A stretch of 43,329 nt of DNA. Origin: Actinomycetota bacterium. GTDB lineage: Bacteria > Actinomycetota > Acidimicrobiia > Acidimicrobiales > Ilumatobacteraceae. Under the pieces are notes generated by a model that searched no databases, was not told the origin of the DNA, and saw only the letters and a program-made list of their open reading frames with translations. This document shows, piece after piece, positions 1 to 8,213 of this stretch (the first letter of the stretch is position 1; each line of letters starts with the position of its first letter). Location of the stretch: NCBI GenBank assembly GCA_007279905.1, contig QYPH01000015.1, positions 1 through 43,329 of the forward strand, in the 5' to 3' direction. The position numbers were made by a program, and so were the translations under genes.

Positions 1-132
1 ATACGAGATATCGCTATGGCAGATTGCAACCGCGAAAACTTTGACACGAACTTCGCCAGGACCAGCATCGGCAAGTTGCACTTCTTCGATGACGAGTGGT
101 TTTCCAAACTCGCGACACACTGCTGCTTTCAT
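1..132 (-). CDS. Zinc-dependent alcohol dehydrogenase, N-terminal fragment cut by window edge
   Basis: The minus strand reads an open frame from an ATG at 132 to the window edge, giving 44 residues that begin MKAAVCREFGKPLVIEE. This is the usual start of medium-chain, zinc-dependent alcohol dehydrogenases. The GroES-like fold follows, and CHSD near residues 38-41 matches the motif that carries the first catalytic zinc cysteine. A weak purine stretch (GAGAG) lies about ten bases upstream. The gene follows the class II aldolase by 41 bases on the same strand, so it is probably the last visible member of the ALDH, hydroxyacid dehydrogenase, aldolase operon. It would interconvert an alcohol and an aldehyde with NAD(P). 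The substrate cannot be told because most of the protein lies outside the window. Confidence 0.85.
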   Translation of the reverse strand, partial: MKAAVCREFGKPLVIEEVQLADAGPGEVRVKVFAVAICHSDISY

Positions 133-173
133 GACCAAGACTCTCATTTCTTGAAGGTGGGGTATCAATTGAC

Positions 174-902
174 TTATTTAATGTAGTCGGCTGACTCTCT
201 ATCAAGAATGTCCATCAACTCGGCCATGAACATTTCGGACGCCTCAGGATAATCATCCCACTGTTGCCGTGTGATAGCAGCGATTTCGTCGCTCAAGAGG
301 TGCAATTCCCGTCCAGTGGACAGCGCCAGAACCTGCAACTTGGAGGCGTGTTCCAAGTAATAGAGCTTTTCAAAACACTCGGAAACGGTGTTGGCGGCAA
401 CCAATATTCCATGGTTGCCAAGAAAGAGCACGTCCTTGCCCTCGGTCATTAATGAAGCAAGGCGTTCTCCTTCGCTTGGATCAAGCAACATGCCCATGTA
501 GTTGCGGTCATAGGCGATGCGGTCATAAAAACGGCACGCATTTTGATCCAGCATCATAAATTCGAAGTCCTTCAAACATGCCAACGCGGTTGCATGCGGC
601 ATATGCGTGTGCATCAGCACTCTGGCGTGGGGCAAGTTGCGATGCAAATGCGAATGCAAGATCCACGCTGTCGGATCTACTCCGTAGTCAAACCCACTCT
701 CTTTAATCGTCGAAGTATCAACGAGAATAAGTTCGCTCGCTCGCATCTTGGAAAAGTGACGACCGCGCGGATTAATCAGAAACTGCTGGCCGTCATCACT
801 GACGGCAGCGCTGAAATGATTAGCCACTGCCTCGTGATAGTTCAGCCTCGCGGCCCATCGAAACGCAGCGGCTAATTCTCTACGAGTTCTTTTGTTCGCC
901 AC
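174..902 (-). CDS. Class II aldolase/adducin family protein
   Basis: A 242-residue protein starting at GTG 902, with a clear GGAGG ribosome site at 908-912. It has the class II aldolase/adducin fold: the metal-binding stretch HTHMPH near residue 98, then a second histidine in the GNHGIL motif. Enzymes of this family (fuculose-phosphate aldolase, ribulose-phosphate epimerase, OtnC-type decarboxylases) use divalent metal to stabilise an enediolate. The partners here are a beta-hydroxyacid dehydrogenase and an aldehyde dehydrogenase, so a retro-aldol or decarboxylation step in breakdown of a sugar acid or hydroxy acid is likely. The substrate is not known. The stop codon is TAA at 174-176. Confidence 0.88.
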   Translation of the reverse strand: MANKRTRRELAAAFRWAARLNYHEAVANHFSAAVSDDGQQFLINPRGRHFSKMRASELILVDTSTIKESGFDYGVDPTAWILHSHLHRNLPHARVLMHTHMPHATALACLKDFEFMMLDQNACRFYDRIAYDRNYMGMLLDPSEGERLASLMTEGKDVLFLGNHGILVAANTVSECFEKLYYLEHASKLQVLALSTGRELHLLSDEIAAITRQQWDDYPEASEMFMAELMDILDRESADYIK

Positions 903-907
903 ACCTG

Positions 908-912
908 CCTCC
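908..912 (-). promoter_or_regulatory. Shine-Dalgarno site fixing the GTG start of the class II aldolase
   Basis: On the minus strand this reads GGAGG, five bases before the GTG at 902. It supports a GTG start that could otherwise be doubted. The upstream TAG stop at 943-945 runs into TAGGGT (940-945), a TANNNT hexamer that could also serve as a -10 box. Confidence 0.6.
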
Positions 913-942
913 AGTGATCAAATTGGACTAGCGAGAAATACC

Positions 943-1860
943 CTATTCCAATTCGGCAGGAAAGCCCGGTGCGCGTAAGTCTGAACCAGTTGCATCTTCG
1001 AGCAACTTGACGACCTGCGACGACCAAGCCTCGCCACCATATGCAGCCTTTGCCAATACAAATTGCTCGTTTGTCAGTGTTGCCAATGCGAGTGGCACAC
1101 CAAACTCTTTGCCATACCCGAGCGCAAAGCCCATGTCTTTGAGTGCCAAGTCCATGGTGAAATTGATGTTGTAACTACCGTTGAGAATCACTTGGCTTTC
1201 TGTTTCGTGCACAAAACTATTGCCAGATGATTGCTTGATCGCTTCAAAGGCAATGCCGAGATCAAGTCCACCACGCTTTGCAAGCATCAATGCTTCACCT
1301 GCGGCAACCAAGTGAATGAATGCAAGCATGTTGGTGATCACTTTGATCACTGCTGCACTCCCCAACTTGCCGATGTACAACACCGGTTGACCCATCGCAT
1401 TGAGTGCCTTCTCATGCGCCTTAAACACTGCTTCGTCGCCACCTACAAGCACTGTGATGTCTCCGTGTGCTGCTTTGTGAACACCACCTGTTACCGGCGA
1501 CTCAAGCACATTGATGCCCTTTGCTTCACACATCGCGCCAAGACGCAATGTTTCGTCTTGGTCGTTGGTGCTCATGTCGATCCATGTTGCGCGAGTTGCA
1601 CGTCCAGCAAGCGACTCAATCACACCACCAGCACCGGCAACAACAGCATCGATCGCGCGCGGCGAAGGCAAGCATGTAAACACTGTGTCTGATGCGTCGC
1701 ACAGTTCTTTGATTGAACCCGCCAACTTTGCACCTTTGGCAACGAGCGGTGCTGCTGCGTCGGCATTGAGGTCATACACGGTGACTTCAAACCCGTTGCG
1801 CAGCAAACTGCCCGCCAAAAACTTGCCGATGTGACCTAGTCCGATAAATCCGCAACGCAT
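943..1860 (-). CDS. NAD(P)-dependent beta-hydroxyacid dehydrogenase (3-hydroxyisobutyrate dehydrogenase family)
   Basis: A 305-residue protein with the Rossmann motif GLGHIG at residues 7-12, the family signature SPVTGG at 121-126 and the catalytic lysine K173 inside GSAAVIKVITN. Members oxidise 3-hydroxy acids to semialdehydes or keto acids with NAD(P). The frame stays open to 1887, but the ATG at 1860 is chosen because AGGAG lies at 1866-1870 and because the Rossmann strand starts immediately after it. The aldehyde dehydrogenase upstream ends 11 bases away on the same strand, so the two are co-transcribed. A product semialdehyde could be passed to that ALDH. LtnD-type sugar-acid dehydrogenases, which pair with class II aldolase-like OtnC proteins, belong to this superfamily and are an alternative role. 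Confidence 0.9.
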   Translation of the reverse strand: MRCGFIGLGHIGKFLAGSLLRNGFEVTVYDLNADAAAPLVAKGAKLAGSIKELCDASDTVFTCLPSPRAIDAVVAGAGGVIESLAGRATRATWIDMSTNDQDETLRLGAMCEAKGINVLESPVTGGVHKAAHGDITVLVGGDEAVFKAHEKALNAMGQPVLYIGKLGSAAVIKVITNMLAFIHLVAAGEALMLAKRGGLDLGIAFEAIKQSSGNSFVHETESQVILNGSYNINFTMDLALKDMGFALGYGKEFGVPLALATLTNEQFVLAKAAYGGEAWSSQVVKLLEDATGSDLRAPGFPAELE

Positions 1861-1865
1861 ATGAT

Positions 1866-1870
1866 CTCCT
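1866..1870 (-). promoter_or_regulatory. Shine-Dalgarno site fixing the start of the beta-hydroxyacid dehydrogenase
   Basis: Reads AGGAG on the minus strand, five bases before the ATG at 1860. It argues against the longer reading frame that begins at 1887 inside the end of the ALDH gene. Confidence 0.65.
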
Positions 1871-1871
1871 G

Positions 1872-3368
1872 TCATAACTGAATCCAAGTTGTCTTCAAGT
1901 TGGTATAGCCCTCGATCGAGTGCAAGGAGCGATCGCGCCCAGTACCCGATTGCTTAAATCCACCGAATGGTGTGGTGATTGAACTGCGATCAAACGTATT
2001 GACCCACACGGTGCCTGCGCGCAGTTGACGTGCAATCTTGTGTGCCTTGGAAACATCGCGCGTCCACAATGCAGCGCCAAGACCATACTGCGAGTCATTG
2101 GCAATGCGCACTGCATCTTCGTCGTTGGTTACTCGAATTGAGCCAAGCACAGGGCCAAAGATCTCTTCTTGCTCGATCCGCATACCCGGCTTCACGCCCT
2201 TAAAGATGGTTGGCGGAATAAAGATGCCGCCCTTGACAGGCTCGACAGGAGTGCCACCCGTGTGCACAATCGCTCCCTCGCTCTTGCCAATGCTGATGTA
2301 CTCATTCACGCGATCGAACTGCGAGCGATCGACAATCGTTCCCATTGCAGTCTTCGGGTCATATGTGTCGCCAGGCATAATTGTCTTTGAGACATCCTGA
2401 ATCTTTTGCAGCAACTCGTCTTCAATCTTTTGGTCGACAACCATGCGAGTACCGGCATGGCATGTTTGGCCAGCGTTGTAAAACACACCCCACGCAATGG
2501 CCGATGCTGCGGCATCGATGTCCGGGCAGTCACTCAACACCACGTGTGGCGTCTTGCCACCGAGCTCAAGCGAGACAGCCTTGGCATTGCTTTCTGCCGA
2601 GTACTTCAAGAAATATTTGCCAACTTCAGTCGAGCCAGTGAAGGCCAGTTTGTTGACGTCCATATGCTTGCCGAGTGTGCCGCCACAGCTTGGGCCAAAA
2701 CCATTGACGACGTTGAATACGCCTGCAGGCAAACCGGCTTGCACTGCGAGTTCTGCAAACAACAATGCCGATAATGGCGATTGTTCTGCTGGCTTCAAGA
2801 TGACAGAGTTGCCACCCGCAAGTGCAGCGCCGACTTTCCACGAACTAATGATCAGTGGGTAGTTCCATGGAACTACAGCGCCGACCACACCCATCGGTTC
2901 GCGCTCTATCAAAGCAATCGAGTCACGAGGTACTGGAGCAATCTCGCCGTACAACTTGTCAATAGTTTCGGCATACCACTGAATGTTGTTGGCACACGAT
3001 GCAACGTCAACATTGAGCGAATCGCTAATTGGTTTGCCGCAGTTCATGGTTTCGAGCAACGCCAGCTCTTCGGCATGATCACGAATCAGTTGTGCCCACT
3101 TGAGCATCACATTCTTGCGATCGAGTGGCGCCATTTCGCTCCAGATGCCAGCGTCAAATGTGCGTTTGGCTGCTGCAACTGCACGATTGACATCTTCGAC
3201 ATCACCCTCTGCAACGTTGGCAATGATGCTTCCATCACGCGGATTGATTGATTCAAATGTTTTGCCACTTGCCGCATCAACAAACTTGCCATCGATAAAC
3301 AATTGCGTGCGCGATACTTTTTGGCCTGCGCGCTTTGTCCAGTCGGCAAGAGTGAGTTGTGCGGTCAT
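1872..3368 (-). CDS. NAD(P)-dependent aldehyde dehydrogenase
   Basis: A 498-residue protein of normal family length. It has VPWNYP near 166-171, the conserved GSTEVG of the cofactor site near 245-250, the general base E268 in LELGGK and the nucleophile C303 in NAGQTC. It oxidises an aldehyde to an acid and most resembles betaine/gamma-aminobutyraldehyde-type class I ALDHs, so the substrate stays open. The ATG at 3368 is preferred over one at 3383 because GGAG sits at 3375-3378. It is the first gene of the minus-strand operon that continues with the hydroxyacid dehydrogenase, aldolase and alcohol dehydrogenase. The promoter should lie in the 93-base divergent gap with the sulfotransferase; I see no convincing -35/-10 pair for it. 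Confidence 0.95.
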   Translation of the reverse strand: MTAQLTLADWTKRAGQKVSRTQLFIDGKFVDAASGKTFESINPRDGSIIANVAEGDVEDVNRAVAAAKRTFDAGIWSEMAPLDRKNVMLKWAQLIRDHAEELALLETMNCGKPISDSLNVDVASCANNIQWYAETIDKLYGEIAPVPRDSIALIEREPMGVVGAVVPWNYPLIISSWKVGAALAGGNSVILKPAEQSPLSALLFAELAVQAGLPAGVFNVVNGFGPSCGGTLGKHMDVNKLAFTGSTEVGKYFLKYSAESNAKAVSLELGGKTPHVVLSDCPDIDAAASAIAWGVFYNAGQTCHAGTRMVVDQKIEDELLQKIQDVSKTIMPGDTYDPKTAMGTIVDRSQFDRVNEYISIGKSEGAIVHTGGTPVEPVKGGIFIPPTIFKGVKPGMRIEQEEIFGPVLGSIRVTNDEDAVRIANDSQYGLGAALWTRDVSKAHKIARQLRAGTVWVNTFDRSSITTPFGGFKQSGTGRDRSLHSIEGYTNLKTTWIQL

Positions 3369-3374
3369 GGTGGT

Positions 3375-3378
3375 CTCC
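3375..3378 (-). promoter_or_regulatory. Shine-Dalgarno site selecting the ALDH start at 3368
   Basis: Reads GGAG on the minus strand, six bases before the ATG at 3368. The alternative ATG at 3383 has only a C-rich stretch upstream, so the inner start is preferred. Confidence 0.55.
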
Positions 3379-3448
3379 GTCATGTTGGTTCGGGGGGAAT
3401 ATGTATTGATAACTGCGGCAAAACGGTATCAGCAATGACCCTTTCTTC

Positions 3449-3454
3449 TAGGAT
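3449..3454 (+). promoter_or_regulatory. Putative -10 box (TAGGAT) of the sulfotransferase gene, leaderless type
   Basis: TAGGAT ends seven bases before the GTG at 3462. No -35 resembling TTGACA stands out. The spacing would place the transcript 5' end at or next to the start codon. Confidence 0.45.
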
Positions 3455-3461
3455 CTGAAGC

Positions 3462-4259
3462 GTGGAAACCAAAAAATTGCTGGTCGTCGCCTCGGTCGAG
3501 CGCACCGGCTCCACACTGTTGTGCTCAATACTGCGGGGCACGTTGGCCGCTGGCACCCCAGTGGAATACCTCAACATCCACACCCAAAACTTTGTCCGCT
3601 TCCGCGATAAATATGGAGTGCCAACGATCACTCCAGCTCGACTCCCTCTGAGCGCGCTTCGCAAACTGCTTGGCAAATCTGCATGGCGCGACATTTCGTA
3701 TTTTTCACATGGCTCTTACTTGTCGTACCTCAGTCGACTTGCCCAAGTCAACACCACACAAAACGGTGTCTTCGGAATCAAGATGCACTGGAATCAATAC
3801 AAGCGCCACTTGCTCGATCTCGATCTGAACGTCGACTACTGGGGTGTCCCCGTGCGCTGGGTACGCATCATGCGCCAAAACGAAATACGCCAGGCAATTT
3901 CGTTCGTACGCGCATCTCAGAGTGAGTCATGGAACAGCCACATGGAGATGCAACGAGAGCCAATCTATGACGGCGACGCAATCGTGAGTGCACTCGAACG
4001 AATCGCCAGCGAAAATACACAATGGCAAAAGTATTTTGTCGACAACAACATCGTGCCACTCGACATCACCTACGAGCAACTGACCCGCGACATGGACGCA
4101 ACTGTTCGTTTGGTGATGGAGCACATCGATTCGCCCATCGACAGCGTTCCCGCCCCACAAACAAAGATTCAATCTGATGTCACCTCCAAAGAATGGGCAG
4201 AACGGTTTTTACTCGAGCACCCCGAGCACGCACACCGCGCCAACGTGTCAAGTTTGTAA
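3462..4259 (+). CDS. Stf0-family sulfotransferase
   Basis: A 265-residue cytosolic protein. The N-terminal ERTGSTLLC (13-21) is the 5'-phosphosulfate-binding loop of PAPS-dependent sulfotransferases. PVEY follows, with E35 where Stf0 of mycobacteria has its catalytic base glutamate. GVFGIKMHW and the MRQNEIRQAISFVRA segment match the substrate and 3'-phosphate regions of Stf0. Mycobacterial Stf0 sulfates trehalose at the 2-position; whether trehalose is the acceptor here is not known. It starts at GTG 3462, transcribed away from the ALDH operon and followed nine bases later by menB. A surface-glycan or lipid acceptor would fit the rest of the window but is inference. Confidence 0.85.
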   Translation: METKKLLVVASVERTGSTLLCSILRGTLAAGTPVEYLNIHTQNFVRFRDKYGVPTITPARLPLSALRKLLGKSAWRDISYFSHGSYLSYLSRLAQVNTTQNGVFGIKMHWNQYKRHLLDLDLNVDYWGVPVRWVRIMRQNEIRQAISFVRASQSESWNSHMEMQREPIYDGDAIVSALERIASENTQWQKYFVDNNIVPLDITYEQLTRDMDATVRLVMEHIDSPIDSVPAPQTKIQSDVTSKEWAERFLLEHPEHAHRANVSSL

Positions 4260-4262
4260 GAT
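4257..4262 (+). promoter_or_regulatory. Putative -10 box (TAAGAT) of menB, built on the upstream stop codon
   Basis: TAAGAT lies six bases before the GTG at 4269. Its first three bases are the TAA stop of the sulfotransferase gene. No Shine-Dalgarno is present in the nine-base gap, which favours a leaderless mRNA. Confidence 0.45.
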
Positions 4263-4268
4263 AGAACA

Positions 4269-5180
4269 GTGAGCACCAAAAAGGTTTCCGACATCTTCGA
4301 CCCAAGCGCCTGGCGCGAGGTTGAGGGTTTTTCGTTCAACGACATCACCTACCATCGCGCACTCGCCCACGGAACAGTGCGCATTGCATTCAATCGTCCC
4401 GAAGTGCGCAACGCATTTCGCCCTGCAACAGTCGATGAACTCTTTGTCGCTCTCGATCACGCTCGCCAATCAACCGACGTCGGTTGCGTGCTACTCACCG
4501 GCAACGGCCCATCGCCAAAAGATGGTGGTTGGGCATTTTGCAGTGGTGGCGACCAACGCATTCGGGGCAAAGACGGATACAAGTACGCCGACGGCGACAC
4601 TGCGAGCACGATTAATCAAGGTCGCACTGGGCGACTGCACATTCTTGAAGTGCAACGGCTGATCAGATTTATGCCAAAGATTGTGATCTGTGTGGTACCC
4701 GGTTGGGCGGCGGGCGGCGGACACAGCCTGCACGTCGTTTGTGACCTCACTCTTGCAAGTAAAGAACACGCTCGCTTCAAACAAACCGATGCCGATGTAG
4801 CGAGTTTTGATGGTGGCTTTGGCTCGGCATATCTTGCTCGTCAAGTTGGCCAAAAATTTGCTCGAGAGATTTTCTTTCTTGGGCGCGAATACTCTGCTGA
4901 CGATGCTCAACGAATGGGCATGGTCAATGCTGTTGTGCCCCACAGCGAGCTTGAGGCAACAGCATTGCAGTGGGCCAAAGAAATCAATTTGAAGAGCCCG
5001 ACCGCACAGCGAATGCTCAAGTTTTCGTTCAACCTGATCGACGATGGCCTCGTTGGCCAACAAGTGTTTGCTGGCGAAGCCACACGACTTGCCTACATGA
5101 CCGATGAAGCAGAAGAAGGACGCAACGCTTTTCTCGAAAAGCGCGACCCAAACTGGGATGCCTTCCCATGGCAGTTCTAA
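4269..5180 (+). CDS. menB: 1,4-dihydroxy-2-naphthoyl-CoA synthase
   Basis: A 303-residue crotonase-fold protein with the features that set MenB apart from ordinary enoyl-CoA hydratases. These are the CSGGDQRIRGKDGY segment near 91-104, the DADVASFDGGFGSAYLARQ region, and a C-terminal tail ending ...FPWQF in which the chain folds back over a neighbouring subunit. MenB closes the second ring of the naphthoquinone in menaquinone synthesis from o-succinylbenzoyl-CoA. No other men gene is visible, so the pathway is split around the genome. It starts at GTG 4269, directly after the sulfotransferase stop, and is followed by the RNA methyltransferase gene 11 bases downstream. Confidence 0.95.
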   Translation: MSTKKVSDIFDPSAWREVEGFSFNDITYHRALAHGTVRIAFNRPEVRNAFRPATVDELFVALDHARQSTDVGCVLLTGNGPSPKDGGWAFCSGGDQRIRGKDGYKYADGDTASTINQGRTGRLHILEVQRLIRFMPKIVICVVPGWAAGGGHSLHVVCDLTLASKEHARFKQTDADVASFDGGFGSAYLARQVGQKFAREIFFLGREYSADDAQRMGMVNAVVPHSELEATALQWAKEINLKSPTAQRMLKFSFNLIDDGLVGQQVFAGEATRLAYMTDEAEEGRNAFLEKRDPNWDAFPWQF

Positions 5181-5183
5181 ATT
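5178..5183 (+). promoter_or_regulatory. Putative -10 box (TAAATT) of the TrmH-family gene, built on the menB stop codon
   Basis: TAAATT sits eight bases before the GTG at 5192, and its TAA is the menB stop. The spacer is T-rich with no ribosome site. Confidence 0.4.
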
Positions 5184-5191
5184 AGTTTTTC

Positions 5192-6019
5192 GTGATTATC
5201 GAAGTCGACGACGCATCTGACGAACGACTGAATGCATTTCGTTGGCGCGAACGACAACTCAACACCATCGCGCAACGCAAGGCCGCACAAGTTAACAACC
5301 TCGAATCAACTGGAATGTTTGTCGCAGAAGGCGACCTCGTTGTTCGCCGCGCACTTGAGGCAGGCTGCAAACCTTCCGTTGTTTTGTGCGACCCAAAATG
5401 TGCACAAGATTTCGTTGCCGACATCACCCAACATGGCGGCATCACGCTGAGCGCCTCGGCCGACATTCGTCGCGAGGTCACTGGGCTTGGAGTGCCCCTT
5501 GACGCAATCGGAGTATTCCACCGCCCAGCTCTGCGCGATGCACAAACGCTCATCAGCACGTCGAACCGCCTCGTCATCCTCGATTGCATCGACAACCCCA
5601 GCAACGTTGGCGCCATTGCACGAAGCGCAGTTGCCCTTGGATGGGATGCAATGCTGCTCGACACCACATCGAGCGATCCACTTACACGCCGCGCATTACG
5701 AGTGTCGATGGGCACCACCTTCAACTTGCCATATGCACGAATCGCCGATATGCCAAGCACATTGAGCGATCTTGTCACGAGAGGTTTTGCCGTAGTTGGC
5801 ATGGCACTCTCTCATCCTTCACGACCTGTTGTTCCAATGACTCATGTGCGCCTCGACGACACTCAGCCGCGTGCTCTTGTGCTTGGGTCTGAGCGACAAG
5901 GTCTCAGCCAATCCACGATCGAGGCGTGCACAATCCTCACCTCAATTCCGATGGCACCGGGCATCGACTCGCTCAACGTTGCGTCTGCAACCGCGATTGC
6001 GTGTTACGCGCTCAAATAG
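5192..6019 (+). CDS. TrmH/SpoU-family RNA 2'-O-methyltransferase
   Basis: A 275-residue SPOUT methyltransferase. The C-terminal half carries the three knot motifs: DCIDNPSNVGAIARSA (motif 1, with the catalytic arginine at its end), LGSERQGLS (motif 2) and IPMAPGIDSLNVASATAI (motif 3). The N-terminal region, with VAEGDLVVRRAL, looks like the substrate-binding domain of TsnR/RlmB-like enzymes. It should methylate a ribose 2'-hydroxyl in rRNA or tRNA using SAM; the exact site cannot be read from sequence. GTG start at 5192. Its last eight bases overlap the end of the convergent globin gene. Confidence 0.9.
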   Translation: MIIEVDDASDERLNAFRWRERQLNTIAQRKAAQVNNLESTGMFVAEGDLVVRRALEAGCKPSVVLCDPKCAQDFVADITQHGGITLSASADIRREVTGLGVPLDAIGVFHRPALRDAQTLISTSNRLVILDCIDNPSNVGAIARSAVALGWDAMLLDTTSSDPLTRRALRVSMGTTFNLPYARIADMPSTLSDLVTRGFAVVGMALSHPSRPVVPMTHVRLDDTQPRALVLGSERQGLSQSTIEACTILTSIPMAPGIDSLNVASATAIACYALK

Positions 6020-6395
6020 TTTCTCTACGCGTATTGACCATGGCCGTAGAAGCCATCGCCATGTACTCCATGAGTTGCTGATGAACCGCTTCATTGGGCG
6101 AAAGTTCATCGACTGCCGCCATCATGTGCACCATCCAACGATCTCGTTCGCGCTCACCAATCACAAATGGAAAATGCCTTTGTCGCAACTTGGGATGTCC
6201 CCGCTCATCGCTATACGTGGTTGGTCCACCCCAATATTGCTGCAAGAAAAGTTTGAGACGCTCTTTTGCGCCGCTCAGGTCGGACTGCTCCGGGTACATG
6301 GGCAACAGCACGTCGTCGGTAACTACTCCTTCGTAAAAACGATCCACCAACCGATCAAAGAAATGTGATCCGCCTACTTCGTCGAACAGACTCAT
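6012..6395 (-). CDS. glbO: Group II truncated hemoglobin
   Basis: A 127-residue globin of the short 2-over-2 type. It shows the helix B tyrosine Y21 in FYE, the LPMYP motif, the proximal heme histidine H74 in RQRHFPF and tryptophan W86 in the RWM segment, typical of group II (GlbO-like) proteins. These bind O2 and other diatomic ligands and are linked to oxygen handling or peroxide and NO detoxification. It starts three bases after the stop of the upstream enoyl-CoA hydratase gene, so the two are co-transcribed. The 3' end overlaps the RNA methyltransferase gene by eight bases on the opposite strand. Confidence 0.92.
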   Translation of the reverse strand: MSLFDEVGGSHFFDRLVDRFYEGVVTDDVLLPMYPEQSDLSGAKERLKLFLQQYWGGPTTYSDERGHPKLRQRHFPFVIGERERDRWMVHMMAAVDELSPNEAVHQQLMEYMAMASTAMVNTRRETI

Positions 6396-6398
6396 GAA

Positions 6399-7256
6399 CT
6401 AGAAAAACTCTGGTTCTTCCCAGCCGACAAATATGTCTGGCAGGTCTGTGCTCACAAGGTCGGTAAAAACTGCAGGACGCTTTTGCAAAAAGCTCATCAC
6501 ACCTTCGCGAGTATCTGCCGAACGACCGCGTTCTTGAATACCCCGAGAATCAACACGATGTGCCTCCATTGGGTGCGAAGCACCAAGCATTCGCCACATC
6601 ATCTGCCTGGCAAGTGCCACCGAAACGGGAGCAGCATTGTCCACGATTTCTTTCGCAAGTTCGCGAGCAACCTGCAATAACTCGGCTTGCGGATGAATGC
6701 TTCGCACGAGCCCACCGCGCAGAGCTTCGTCCGCCAAGAAAACACGGCCTGTTAGCACCCATTCTTGCGCTTGTGCGATACCCACAAGTCGTGGCAAAAA
6801 CCACGACGAACAGGCCTCTGGCACAATGCCACGGCGAGCAAACACGAAGCCGATCTTTGCCGTGTCTGAGGCAATACGAATATCCATCGGCAATGTCATC
6901 GTTGCGCCGATGCCCACCGCTGCCCCATTGATTGCGCCAATGATTGGCTTATTGCACCTAAACATGCGCAGAGTCACCATGCCACCGCCATCACGGCGCA
7001 CCGATGTTGCAGTCTGGCCACTCATTTTGCCATCACTAAAGGTGTCAGCCCCATGCGACAAGTCGGCACCCGCACAAAATGCGCGACCACTGCCCGTAAC
7101 GATCACTGCGCGCACGTTGTCATCGGCATCAATTTCGTCAAATACCTGCAGCAACTCATTCATCATGACGCCAGTGAATGCGTTCATCTTGTCTGGTCGA
7201 TGAAGCGTGACCGTCGCGATATTGTCGCTGACCTCATACATAATTTCTGTGTACAT
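6399..7256 (-). CDS. Enoyl-CoA hydratase/isomerase family protein
   Basis: A 285-residue crotonase-family protein. The first oxyanion-hole segment AFCAGADLS lies near 59-67. The second region reads INGAAVGIGATMTLPMDIRIAS, and a catalytic-type glutamate falls in GIVPEACSSWFLPRLVG. It probably hydrates or isomerises an acyl-CoA in fatty-acid or branched-acid breakdown. The start at 7256 has AAAGG about ten bases upstream; an ATG five codons in (7241) is possible. The gene lies between ftsX (51 bases upstream, same strand) and the globin. The gap holds two copies of TAGACGT (7288-7294 and 7312-7318, minus strand) of unknown meaning. Confidence 0.88.
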   Translation of the reverse strand: MYTEIMYEVSDNIATVTLHRPDKMNAFTGVMMNELLQVFDEIDADDNVRAVIVTGSGRAFCAGADLSHGADTFSDGKMSGQTATSVRRDGGGMVTLRMFRCNKPIIGAINGAAVGIGATMTLPMDIRIASDTAKIGFVFARRGIVPEACSSWFLPRLVGIAQAQEWVLTGRVFLADEALRGGLVRSIHPQAELLQVARELAKEIVDNAAPVSVALARQMMWRMLGASHPMEAHRVDSRGIQERGRSADTREGVMSFLQKRPAVFTDLVSTDLPDIFVGWEEPEFF

Positions 7257-7307
7257 GTGCTCAGCGCCTTTGTATTTGAGAGTTGTTACGTCTATACGAC
7301 TATTTAT

Positions 7308-8213
7308 CTACACGTCTAGGAATCGTGAAGCGGCAATGGCCGACCCAACAGCGCCAACAAGTGCACCGATTGCAAGAATTAAGAGCATCACTCCAGTGAG
7401 ATACCCCGATGGAACTACAAGCGAACTAATACCGGTGCCGGGCTTGAACCCAGCGACACCATTGGTCCATGCAGAGTTGAGCACCCAGAGCCCACCGCAC
7501 GACGCAATACCGCCAAGAAGCCCATGCAACAGGCCTTCAAGCATGAATGGCACGCGAATAAACCAGTTGGTTGCACCAACCAATTTCATCACTTCGATCT
7601 CGCGTCGGCGCGCAAACATTGCGGTTCGAATGGTGTTCCAGATCAGACCTACCGCCACCACCAACAACACGAGCGACATCACCAACGTTACTGTTCGCAC
7701 AAATCGCGACAGCGTCGAGATCACTTGAAATTCGTCTTCTGCCAAAGCCACATCTTGCACACCTGGCAATGAACGGTATTGCTCACTCAAACTGCGCACG
7801 AGTTCGGGGTCTTGAGTGATTGGAACAACCTTGAACTGTGAAGGGATGTTGTCGGGTGTCAACAAACTCAAGGTGACTGGGTCGCCCACAAAAATACGCT
7901 TGGCTTCTTCATAACTCTGTGTTTTATCGAGATATCGCAATTTGTCAACGTCAATGATTGTCGGAGCAGCCTTAATCGTTTGATCAATCAACGAGATCTG
8001 CTCTGGTGTTGCGTCGCTTCTCACAAACACGATCATTTCAACATCGCCGCGCCACTGCACAAGCAAATTATCGAATGCGCGCTGAATTAAAAACGTTGCG
8101 CCCACCAACAACAGCGCAATAGCCGAAGTAAGAATGGCGGCGACGGTGAGGGTGAGGTTGCGTCGAAAACTCGCCCACATCTCGCGAAAAGCGTATGCAA
8201 CGCGGGCGATCAT
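7308..8213 (-). CDS. ftsX: Cell-division ABC transporter permease FtsX
   Basis: A 301-residue membrane protein of FtsX layout: short cytoplasmic N-terminus, first membrane span near 19-42, an extracellular domain to about 170, then three spans near 175-195, 220-245 and 270-295. FtsX works with the ATPase FtsE to activate cell-wall hydrolases during division. It overlaps ftsE by four bases (ATGA), the common arrangement, which implies translational coupling. No smpB or M23 peptidase gene follows, unlike many actinobacteria. The next gene is the unrelated enoyl-CoA hydratase. Confidence 0.93.
   Translation of the reverse strand: MIARVAYAFREMWASFRRNLTLTVAAILTSAIALLLVGATFLIQRAFDNLLVQWRGDVEMIVFVRSDATPEQISLIDQTIKAAPTIIDVDKLRYLDKTQSYEEAKRIFVGDPVTLSLLTPDNIPSQFKVVPITQDPELVRSLSEQYRSLPGVQDVALAEDEFQVISTLSRFVRTVTLVMSLVLLVVAVGLIWNTIRTAMFARRREIEVMKLVGATNWFIRVPFMLEGLLHGLLGGIASCGGLWVLNSAWTNGVAGFKPGTGISSLVVPSGYLTGVMLLILAIGALVGAVGSAIAASRFLDV

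Noticed and set aside
14-205. A 63-codon minus-strand frame overlapping the left edge
   Set aside because: It is out of frame with the clear alcohol dehydrogenase N-terminus (1-132) and starts inside the aldolase 3' end; its translation has no family pattern.
7288-7318. Two copies of TAGACGT between ftsX and the enoyl-CoA hydratase gene
   Set aside because: Only seven bases, one copy overlapping the ftsX end; not enough to call an operator.
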